Source: Poecilobothrus nobilitatus (Eukaryota > Arthropoda > Insecta > Diptera > Dolichopodidae). Taken from it: 64,000 nucleotides of DNA. A program made the position numbers and the translations under genes. The stretch's first letter is position 1, and each line of letters starts with the position of its first letter. The stretch is from assembly GCA_947095535.1 (NCBI GenBank), contig OX352772.1, positions 219,709,488 to 219,773,487 on the forward strand. The letters are read 5' to 3'. The notes below the pieces were generated by a model. That model was given only the letters and a program-made list of their open reading frames with translations, had not been told where the DNA came from and did not search any database. This document shows positions 54,657 to 64,000 of this stretch, in pieces.

Positions 54657-55184
54657 ATGACTAGGTACGATAGCTTGGAAAAGTGGAAAGTATTAGAACT
54701 TCGAAAAGAATTGAAAAATAGAAAACTAGCATACCAACATCGTAAAACGCATTTAATTAAATTATTAAGGCGAGCCATTAATAAAGAACAGGAGCAGTCT
54801 CGCAAACAAAACGCTAAGATGCCTAACGAGGACAAAATTGTAATCAACAACTTCCAGCTAAAGGATGTAGAAGACTCTCTGGAAGTATTTGATGGGGAAT
54901 CAACCAAAAGTTTAAGTGAATGGTTGAAGGATTTCGAAGACATTGCATCTTTATGTTTGTGGACAGACATCCAGAAATACCTGTATTGTCGAAAGCTATT
55001 AAGGGGAGCTGCAAAGCTGGAACCGCAATCCGGCATTTCAGCCTGGTACAAATTAAAGAACCTGTTAAATGAAGAATTTGGGGAGAAGATGCATGAAAAT
55101 ATCCATAAAATATTGGACAAAACTATTCAAAAAAGCTCGGAATCTTTGTTGGATATATGTACCGTATGAAAGGAATAGCAAAAC
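54657..55184 (+). pseudogene. Retro2 copy: Gag with SAP-like domain
   Basis: Identical protein to 35280-35792, with the same frame loss near 55152. See the first copy for domains. Confidence 0.85.
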
Positions 55185-55919
55185 GTGGCACTTCTTCGTG
55201 GCAAATCTTCGCTAGAAAGTGCAAAGGGAGCTGGGCCAAATGACAATAAAAGATGTTTCAACTGTGGCGCTCTTTCCCATGCAACCCACCAGTGCCCTAA
55301 TAGATCAAAAGGAACAAGATGCTTTAAGTGCAACGAATTTGGACATATAGCACCGCAATGCTTAAAAAGAAAAGATCAACCATCTAGCTCTGGTACCCAA
55401 ATAAACAGAGTTAGTAGTTTAACACTAAAAGCAGAGGTAGAGATACAGGGTTTAAAAATCAAAGGACTTGTTGATACTGCGAGCGATATTACTATTATCA
55501 AAAAATCAGTCCAACGGCAAATAGATGTATCAGGATTTGATGGACCAGGTATCCCAATAGTAGCATTTACTGGTCATATGAAGAAAACGTTAGGGTATAT
55601 TAACCTTAAGATGCAGGTAGATGTGGAAGTTTATAAGCTGAAATGTCATGTTGTTCCTGATAACTGGATGACAGATGAAATCCTGCTAGGCAAAAATATT
55701 CTTGATCAAGTCGATTTGGTAATTGAGAAAGGTGTGGTCAGTTTAACAAGAAATCAGCAAAACGCTGAAGATTTTATAGCAAAAATAAATGTCGTGAAGA
55801 TAATGGAATGTGATGTAATGGGAAATTTAGAAAAGATAAAAAACCAAGAAAATAAAAAAGAACTAATTGAGATCATTAAAGAATATAAGCCAAGAAAACC
55901 TATAAAATCCTGTGTGTAA
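55185..55919 (+). CDS. Retro2 copy: zinc knuckles and protease
   Basis: Identical 244-residue reading to 35808-36542 with two CCHC knuckles and D-T-A-S protease motif. Confidence 0.85.
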   Translation: MALLRGKSSLESAKGAGPNDNKRCFNCGALSHATHQCPNRSKGTRCFKCNEFGHIAPQCLKRKDQPSSSGTQINRVSSLTLKAEVEIQGLKIKGLVDTASDITIIKKSVQRQIDVSGFDGPGIPIVAFTGHMKKTLGYINLKMQVDVEVYKLKCHVVPDNWMTDEILLGKNILDQVDLVIEKGVVSLTRNQQNAEDFIAKINVVKIMECDVMGNLEKIKNQENKKELIEIIKEYKPRKPIKSCV

Positions 55920-57074
55920 ATGAAAATTAATTAGAAGATAATGTACCAGTTTTTCAGAGGCCTAGAAGACTAGCACCACAGGAAAAAGAAATCGTGGATC
56001 AACAAATAAGTGGGAATGATCATCCTACGAATAATAATAACAATTCAGTTTTTATGCAAACTCATCAATCTTGTAAAAGAAGGCGAATAGGTAGTTCAAT
56101 ACAAATTCCAACTGGTAGTAATAATACCAATAATAGTAATAATGGTTCAATGTCTTTATTACGACCTTTATCGTCGACCACTGACGGTCCAAGACCTGGT
56201 ACGCCATTATGCGACGAAAGACCTGAAGTTGCTCCAAGTGAACTAAGACGAATATCAAGAGAAAGACCTCGTGAACCTATGATGTTACCTATACCAAAAT
56301 GGGGAATACAATTTGTGCAACAACATAAAAGTATTGCAATGCCAGCAGCGTTATCATCCCATGCTGGTCAATATTATACGTCACTGAATTTGTCTTCATT
56401 ATCGTCAGTGAATTCTAGTAATAATAATTTAAAAATCTTTAATTCAAGTTCTTCAGCGCTGTTAAACAGTAATAGCAATCATTCTAGTCTTTTAAATTCA
56501 TTATCAAGTCCGCCTTTGTTAGCCGGAACAAGACTTCATCCTATATCATCGGTAAATGCATTATCCTCATCAACGCATTCTCAACGTATAATAAACTCAA
56601 CTAGAACGAGAAGCACGCAACGATCACCATTTGAATTATTATTGGGAGTTAAAATGTCAAGACCTGAATTTTTAAATTTATCAAAGATATTAGAAGAAGA
56701 AATGATAGAAATATTTTTAGATGAACGAAATGTTATGAGAACTAATGCATTAGAAAACATTAATAAAATCCAACAAGAAAATATTAAAACTTACAATCGA
56801 AAAAGAAAACCAGCTTATAGATACAAGTTAGGAGATCTCGTGGCAATCCAGCGTACCCAATTTGGAACAGGTTTAAAACTATATCCAACTTATTTAGGGC
56901 TTTACGAAGTAATTAAAGTAAGATTCAATGATAGATATGATGTGAAAAAAATTGGTATGCATGAAGGTCCTAATTTAACATCATCAGCTGCTGACTATAT
57001 GAAATTATGGAAAATCTACGAAGATAGCGAAAGTGAAGATTCGCCTGAGACAGACGAACAGCAGGATGACCGAA
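55920..57074 (+). CDS. Retro2 copy: fusion ORF with captured host-like segment
   Basis: Identical 361-codon reading to the one at 36617-37702, so both the foreign segment and its joints predate the duplication. Foreign part about 56017-56612. Confidence 0.7.
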
Positions 57075-58054
57075 TGTAGGAACCGGCAAATATAAAACAA
57101 ATAGCTTACCAACAAGTTGTTTTCATCCAGCGATGATCACCTAACAAAAATATATTTTAAACAAAGAAAGTGTTTTTTAAAATGAATACTTATCTGATAG
57201 CACTCTTATCCCTAGTAGCTCAGGGATAATATTCACAGCTTCTTTTAATTTTTTTTTTAGAAAAAAAAACAAACTTTTTAAAACTTTTTTTAGTTTACAA
57301 TATAATATATTGTAAACAACCAACAAAGACACAAATTAATTCATTTGTCAAATTTGAACGAAACGTCAAAGAATTGAACGAAACATCAAGAATGCTGCCA
57401 TCGCAGAATTACAGAAGGGTTTTTAATTCAAGCATAAAATTATAAATCAATCAGATGAAACGAGTTCGAGTATCGTTTAACAAATTATCGTATAATCATA
57501 ATATCCATCATTTAAAGAAAAGAAATTTTAATCAAATATAGATCATTGGCTTTCACGGTTTTTTTTCGATGCAAAAAAACGGTTACCACTAAGAAGTAAT
57601 ATTCATTCGATCGAATCCCGCTCAGAAGTAAAGATATAGCGTTAAGAATAAAATATAAAGTTAAATAAAGATATATAAAGTTAAGAATAATAGATTAAAA
57701 TTTGAATTGTGAAAAACTAAAAATTAGTAAAGATTAAAATTTGAATTGTATAACGTTAAAAGTAAAGAAAGATTCAATTTTGGATTTTGTAAGGAAAAAA
57801 GAAGCGAATTAATATTGATTATTTTTTCTAATTTGAAAACTTTAAAAGCTTACCTAGAACTTAAACAATTTAAACTTACTAGTAAATCCGTTTTTTTTGT
57901 AAAAATAAAATTTGACTTGTGAAATTAAATTAAATTAGATTAGTTTTTTTTGTGATAAATAAAATATTAAAATCAAGAAAATTAGTGGAATCTTTGTGAA
58001 TTTTATTGATCATTTTCAGGCTACATACAAAAAACGAGTGTAAAACATTCTACA
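57075..58054 (+). repeat. Retro2 copy: 3' LTR
   Basis: Partner of 37698-38677, same ends and TATA flank. Confidence 0.9.
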
Positions 58055-58074
58055 TATATATAAGTATATATATA

Positions 58075-58712
58075 CACTAGAGCCTCGAGCTGCGTCGAGA
58101 CAACTTGATTTGTTGCAACTTGTGTCGTTAAAAATTTTAACACCATAATTTTGAATTGCGTCGTATTTTGGACGCAACTCGAAACTTATTAACTTGAAAT
58201 AAAATCAACGATTATGACAAAAATGGAGACAAAAAATTCATCTTCTTTTTGCCTTCATTTGTATACATACAGTAAAATACATATGTATGTACATATTATG
58301 TAACACAAAAATTGAGAGAAAAAATTCATCTTCTTTTTGTCTTCATTTGCATACATATAGCAAAACACATAAATATTATGTAACACAGAAATATAGAAAA
58401 AGGAAATTCCCTGATTATAAAGAATTAATTAATTTAAGAAATAAAAGAATTTTGTAATGAAATTTTTTCATTGTTCAACATTCTTTCATTTTTTTCTTCA
58501 ACATTCTATTTATTTGTGCATATAAATATGAACATACAACGAATATGTAAATACATATGGTAAATAAATACATATCTATTATCAAAATTATTTATTTTAT
58601 ATTGATTTTATTTAAAGTACATTTCAATACGAAAACAGCATTGAAAAAATAAATTTCGAGTTGCGTCGCATTTCTCTGGAACGCATTACCGATGCAACTT
58701 GAGGCTCTGGTG
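58075..58712. mobile_element. pogo-like MITE, second copy
   Basis: Partner of 38698-39335 with the same CACTAGAGCCTC ends and TA flanks. 58715-58927 is the minisatellite copy. Confidence 0.8.
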
Positions 58713-59039
58713 TATATATATATAAATATAAATATTAAGACATATATATGAGAATCTGAATTAGGAGGAATTTTAGAGTTGGATTCAAAATCAGAATCCA
58801 ATGCTTTTTCCAGAATATTTATGTTCATGTATATTAGAGATTCTGAATTAAAAAAGATTTTAGAATTGGATTCAAAATTGGGGTTATTCGCCTTTTACAG
58901 AATATTTATATATACATATGTATATGTGCGATTCGGAATGAGGTCGAAAAAAAATATCAAGGCTTATATCTCCCAAACTGTGGCAAATAGACCTTACATT
59001 AATATAATATTTTTTATTTAAAAGAAAAAAAAACTAAGT

Positions 59040-59192
59040 AATGTCGGGATTTTGAATGGCGGGATTTTGATATGTCAGAATTTTGATATGTCGGCATTTT
59101 AAATGGCGGGACTTTTAATATCGGGATTTTGATATGTCGGGATTTTGATATATTGGGATTTTGAATGTCGTGATTTTGAAAGCCGGGATTTC
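59040..59192. repeat. Short tandem motif array, second copy of the right arm
   Basis: Partner of 39663-39815 (GTCGGGATTTTGA units). Confidence 0.75.
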
Positions 59193-59255
59193 GTTACAGA
59201 CCCAATTATGATTATTATTAAATAAAAACAAAAACCAAATGTTAAGAGGATAATA

Positions 59256-59712
59256 TGGTAAATGTTGTACCCGCGTAGGACTAAATGACTATATCTGAAA
59301 AATACTTGGTATCACCACCTTTCGTTTAAGGACATTTGAAAGCATCCTTCTTGTTTTAGTGGTTTTATATAAAAACCGTTATATCTTATAATCTGTAAGA
59401 TATATATATATTTGGTTTTCTTTATCTTATAAGATAGTAATCTGAAAAATATTTGAACAGTTATTTGGTGACGATAGGTGTTGCCGTTCTGGAGATATTT
59501 TAGTTCAAAGTTGAAAAATTTTGAAAAAGCAAACAATCTTTTTTATTTTTCTTTAAAAACCAAATATCTCATGATTTTACCAAAAAACCCCCCAAAATTT
59601 ATACGAAGGATAAAACACGCCATTAAGGATATATATTTTTTAGAAAGGTGGCAACACCAAGTTTCTTGCAGAGATAGACATAAATGGTCCTACGCGGGTT
59701 CCACATTTACCA
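59256..59712. mobile_element. TGGTAAATGT MITE, second copy
   Basis: Partner of 39879-40335. One substitution (near 59668; first copy 40291) lies within its right inverted repeat region. Confidence 0.75.
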
Positions 59713-59714
59713 TA

Positions 59715-60542
59715 GTAGAACCAATGTTAAATATGAATAGTATACTGGATATGTGTATAAATTATTTAAAAATTAAGAAACATCGATTACTATTAAACGC
59801 TAAGAAAACAAAAATAATTATATTTAATAACAAAAAAAATTCGAATTTCACTATTTTTTACAGTAACTTTCCAATTGCATTTGTGCAAACTTTTGATTAC
59901 TTAGGTTTCGTAGTTAATAATAAGCTAAAATGAGCAAAGCACATTGAACATATAATAAAAAAAAAAGTTAGCCTATACATTTTCATTTTAAAACGAATGC
60001 GAAATTACGAAATTATATTACAGATACCGCCTTATACACAATTTACTCAACATACATCTTATCAATTCTAACATATTTAAATACTGATACTCATCATACG
60101 TCCTTAATCATATGGAGTATGCTTCGCTTTTTATGATGAATAAATTAGACATAATAAATAAAAAAGCTATTAAAACAATAAATAAATATCCTTTGCTTTA
60201 TCAAACTAATATGTTATATTCGGAGAAGTATTTAAGCTTTAATAATATAATGTAAATGTGAAACATTTATATTAAGTTTCAAAATAATCAATAACCTAAT
60301 AAAACACAACTTCCACTTGAATAGAATAGTCGGTATACACAATTATATACACACAAACTATACTAGAAATATATCAAATTATTATCTTTCACTTTTTAGC
60401 ACAAATAAATAAAAAAACAACTGTTTGTTTGTATAATAGTTTAAAAGCTTACAAAGAGTTACCAAATGAGTCAAAATGTATAACAATTTGCAATATTTTC
60501 AAAAAAGAAATAAAAAAATTTATATTACTAAACAACTAAAAT
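59715..60542 (+). pseudogene. CR1-like LINE ORF2 fragment, second copy
   Basis: Partner of 40338-41165 with the same stops and frameshifts. 60543-60886 is the AT-rich tail and flank. Confidence 0.75.
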
Positions 60543-61263
60543 TAAACTAACTAGATTAAATTAAATTAACATAAGATAACAACTAAAAATATAATGTATT
60601 TTATTGATTAACTAAATTGCTAATTAACTACTAATAATAATAATACTCTATAATAATAATAAAGTAAAGTTTTTTAGCCAAGCAGGTATAACATTGTTTT
60701 TAACTAATAGGGGAAAATAAGAAAGAGAAATAAAGAGGACAAAATTATAATTTTTGAATTTTGAAATTTTGTTTTATTTTTAATTGTTTGTTGTGTCTCT
60801 TTACTTCGTCTTATAGAGTAGAGTAGTATCATCCATCGCTTGATGAATAATATAAATTTAACTATGCGTATATGTGTATGGATGTATGTGGGAATCCGAA
60901 TTAGAATCAATAAGATGATTTAGTTACTATTAAAATTATTTATTATAATGATACTTATTTAAAAGGAATTATAAAAATTAACAAAATGAAATTTAAAGTT
61001 TAAAAGGAATCATAAAAATTAACAAAATGAATTATATTTTTATAAGTATATTTTAATAATTATTATTTGATTAAATATTACTGCAACTGATCTACGTCCA
61101 TCCACGGTTTGAGAAAAAAAGATTGATATTCGGTTTCTTTTAGAAAACCACATTTTCGTGTTGAAAGAAATAGTATGATGCTTTTACGATATAATTACCA
61201 GGGTTGACAATGATAAGTTGGTTATGTAGCAAAGTCGATAAGGTAGAGTTATGGATTCCCACA

Positions 61264-61300
61264 TTCGGCCTTTCCTGATGGTTCATCAGGAAAGGCCGAA
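61264..61300. repeat. Hairpin at the polypurine tract, second copy
   Basis: Same 17-bp perfect arms and GTT loop as 41887-41923. Confidence 0.9.
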
Positions 61301-61366
61301 TATGATGATGATTGGAGTTCTATATTTTCATTCTGCGGTATTTCTGACTCATCTTCAGTATTTCAT

Positions 61367-61931
61367 TGTCTATTTCATAAAAAATTTCATCTACGTCATT
61401 TTCGGGCCAGCTTTTTATCTTGTCAGCACTGTTTTCAGTTAAATGTGGACCGCACTTCCTTCTTTTTTAACTCCATAGCGATTGAACCCTTTAATAGGTG
61501 TTATACTGTACGGTCCTAGAAATTTCGGTCGGATTTTCAATCCCGTTCCAAACTGTACACGCTCAATGGCTGTAAATTTTAGCTTCTTTTCTCCTTTTGT
61601 TGAACGATTTTCGATTTTCGTCCTGTATAGTGGTTATATCTTTTTTCGCCTGTTCTCTTATTTCTTTTCTTTTATCTTGAAACATTTTCCTCCATTCTTC
61701 TTCGATAACTTCTAAAATTCTTACGTCTTCTTTTGTTCGCATTTGTACTCCTACTAACAACTCGAATGGTGTAGTTTGTATTGATCTCTGAAAAGTAGAA
61801 TTAAACATTAGTTGAAGAGGTTTCACAAAACGATACCACTTTTCAGGTTCGTGTAAAGATAACTCAGTTAAAGCGCTAATAGTTGTTGAATTTAGTCGTT
61901 CCACTTGACCGTTTCCTCTTGGTATACCCAC
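61367..61931 (-). pseudogene. Retro3 copy: integrase C-terminal part
   Basis: Same protein reading as 41990-42554 (GQVER catalytic Glu, GPY end). Confidence 0.8.
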
Positions 61932-61985
61932 TGTTGTTGAGATAAGCTTAATGAGTAGCCAATTCTTATTGAGTAGCCAAATGTT

Positions 61986-62967
61986 TCAGCAATGTTCTCC
62001 AGTTTTTGAATTACTTCTTCTGTATTCAATGTTCTCGTAGAAAAAAGCCAAAAACTTTGTAAAACTATCAATTATCGAAAATATATATTTGTAGTTTTTC
62101 TTCATACTGTGCATTGGGCCCATGTGATCTACATGGAAACTTTGTAAGGGTTGATCACCTTTCGGAATCGGTTGTAAAAATCCTTCGGCTTTTCCCACTT
62201 TCCTTTCTGCTAGAATACAGCGCACACAGACTCTGATAAAGCTTTCAATTGGTTTCTGAAGATGCAGTATGAAGTATTCTTTATCCAAAATTTTTTTCAT
62301 TTTCTTCACATAGAAATTGCCTTTCTCATGAACTTCTTTAATAAGACCTGGAATGATTAAGTCTGGAAAGACAAAAAGAAAATTATTATCTTTATTTTTA
62401 TAAAGAATATCGTTTTGGATAACATAATCCAAATATGGTTTATTTCTGACAATTTCCATAATAGCACGAAATTTGTCATCTTTTTCTTGAGATTCCTTTA
62501 TTTTTTTAATGAATCCATCGTTTGCACTATTTTTGTTCATAGTAATTGGTTGACGACTTAAAGCATCAACATGCTTCATGCGATTCCCAGCTTTGAGCTC
62601 CACACTAAATTCAAACTCTTCCAGAAGTAGTGCCCATCTGGCAACCTTAGTTGCTAGGTCCTTTTTTTTCAACCTGCACTCGAAAGCCTTACAGTTCGTC
62701 ATCAGTTTGAATTTTTGTCCCAATAAGTAGACTCTTAACCTTTTGACAGCTTCGACAATAGCCAAAACTTCTAATTCATAACTGTTTTTCTCAGCGTCAG
62801 TAGTTTTTTTACTTGTGTAGTGGACAGGATGAAGTATGTTATCTTCTCGACTTCTTTGTAGTAGAATCGCCCCATAGTCTTCTCTAGAGGCATCGGTATG
62901 CAATTCCGTTTCAACTCCGTATTCGTTTATTTTTAATACAGGTTTAGTGGCTTTATTTAATTTACAG
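61986..62967 (-). pseudogene. Retro3 copy: RNase H and integrase core
   Basis: Same as 42609-43590 except one residue: PKGDQPLQSF here, PKGDQSLQSF in the first copy (base 62149 against 42772). Confidence 0.85.
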
Positions 62968-63653
62968 ATCCTTGCTTTATTTCGTCAATCGCCAAATGTT
63001 GCTTTTTTTCTAATTTGAAAATACTATTTTTTTTTAGCAAGTCATTTAAAGGCTTAGCTTTAGTTGCAAAGTTGTGAACGAATTTCCTAAAATAGCTTGC
63101 CAGACCCAGGAAACTTGTTTGTTGAAGTTGTTTGGTAGTTGTAGGAGTAGGAAAATTTATGATGGCTTTGGTTTTTAATGCTGATGGAGATATGAACCCA
63201 TTTGTTATGTGGTAACCGTGGTACTCAATTTCGTCTTGTAAAATTTGGAATTTTTGCCGCTTTATTTTTACCAGTACAACTTGGCTCGCGTATTCTGAAC
63301 TACTCTCTCTTATGATATTCTTTTCTAACCATTCCTTCAGCTGATTTTCTATAATACTTTGTTCTTTCGGTGGCAATCTTCTTGATGGTATGAGACTTTG
63401 CTTTATTACACAAATATCGCTTCCGGTATCCACTAATCCATCTAAAATATAATTGTTAATCTTACAAGAAATGTACATATCATTTTTTACAATAATATGA
63501 GTTGATCTTTCATTCACGGTTTTTTCTCGGCAGTCTACTTTTTTGTGTCCGAACTGGTTACATCCGAAACATTTAGGGCTTTTATTTTTCTGTGGACACG
63601 TGTGAAACTCGTGCTCAGTAGATCCAATTGTTTCACTTTTAGTTTATCTGATT
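62968..63653 (-). pseudogene. Retro3 copy: zinc knuckle, protease and deleted RT
   Basis: Same as 43591-44276 except KEQSIIENQ here against KEQTIIENQ in the first copy. Confidence 0.85.
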
Positions 63654-63893
63654 ATACCCGTACGATAGGATCGGGTATAATAAAATTACTCCTCCGTTTG
63701 TAACACCTCGAAATAAGCGAGCTAGACATACCTTCAAAGGTATGGATCGGATCAGAAAAAAATTCTAAGACTTTTGAGCCATGTCCGTCCGTCCGTCCGT
63801 CCGTCCGTCAGCATGCTAACTCAAAAACTAAGAAAGCTAGAATCTCGAAATTTACACAAAATAATCTAGGAGTAATTTGTAGGTTTTGTTAGG
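63654..63893. repeat. 240-bp end module, copy 4
   Basis: Partner of 44277-44516, with the same (CCGT)n length. After it, 63894-64000 is the start of the Tc1 remnant copy. Confidence 0.85.
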
Positions 63894-64000
63894 TTTTTAC
63901 GAATGTTTCGTAACAGGAAAGTATTAAGAGAAAAATTATTAAGAAACACAAGTTACTTGTTACACAAATAAAAAGTAACAACTTTGCCATATAATATTTC

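Larger units (their letters stand above)
51922..64000. repeat. Large duplication, second copy (continues past the window)
   Basis: Same orientation as 32545-44623. It contains Retro2 without the first 205 bp of its 5' LTR, the MITEs, the LINE fragment and the 3' part of Retro3. If tandem, the unit is 19377 bp (32545-51921) and the second unit would end near 71298. Confidence 0.95.
60887..64000 (-). mobile_element. Retro3 copy, 3' part, cut by the window end
   Basis: Partner of 41510-44623: 3' LTR 60887-61263, hairpin 61264-61300, integrase, RNase H, RT remnant, protease and zinc knuckle, then the end module of the composite insert at 63654. The 5' part would lie beyond 64000. Confidence 0.9.

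Overview
The window is a very AT-rich piece of an insect nuclear genome made almost entirely of transposable elements nested inside one another. No intact host gene, rRNA, CRISPR array or bacterial-type operon was found. The element mix (an errantivirus-like Gypsy element primed by tRNA-Ser, BEL/Pao, LOA-type LINE with a DUF4780-like ORF1, CR1-like LINE, Tc1, Polinton/Maverick, and CCGTCCGTCC-containing repeats) suggests a higher fly (cyclorrhaphan Diptera). That assignment is inference.

Region 1-39.8 kb is one locus opened by successive insertions. The oldest visible layer is a small repeat unit with inverted arrays of a short AAAATCCCGACAT-type motif at both ends (651-747 and 39663-39815) and an internal minisatellite. 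A Gypsy/errantivirus-like provirus (1384-32227, LTRs 661 and 672 bp) sits in the minisatellite. A CR1-like LINE on the minus strand (about 6.0-29.9 kb) sits in the provirus. A Polinton/Maverick (7014-18824, about 1.1-kb TIRs, 6-bp TSD CCTGTG) sits in the LINE reverse transcriptase gene, and it carries its own SINE-like insertion. A BEL/Pao fragment (20402-20479 plus 27289-29126) also lies in the LINE, and is split by an LOA-like LINE on the minus strand (20480-about 27280). Part of that LOA-like LINE and the BEL flank are duplicated.

The Polinton keeps genes for a protein-primed DNA polymerase B (broken, missing the C-terminal palm), several small conserved proteins, a penton-like minor capsid protein (intact ORF), another minor-capsid-like protein, an adenovirus-type cysteine protease (broken) and a terminal unknown protein. 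Integrase, packaging ATPase and major capsid protein were not found, so it is a relic.

Region 32.3-50 kb has two related defective Gypsy-like elements. Retro2 (32340-38677, plus strand) contains an in-frame segment unlike any retroelement protein, apparently captured host coding sequence, in place of most of pol. Retro3 (41510-49963, minus strand) has lost the RT core and is interrupted by a composite of short repeats and a dead Tc1 element. A pogo-like MITE, a second MITE and a LINE fragment lie between them.

From 51922 to the window end the sequence repeats 32545-44623 almost base for base, with a fixed offset of 19377. This is either a very recent tandem duplication or an assembly artefact. 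Just before it, 50334-51921 repeats 44517-46105.
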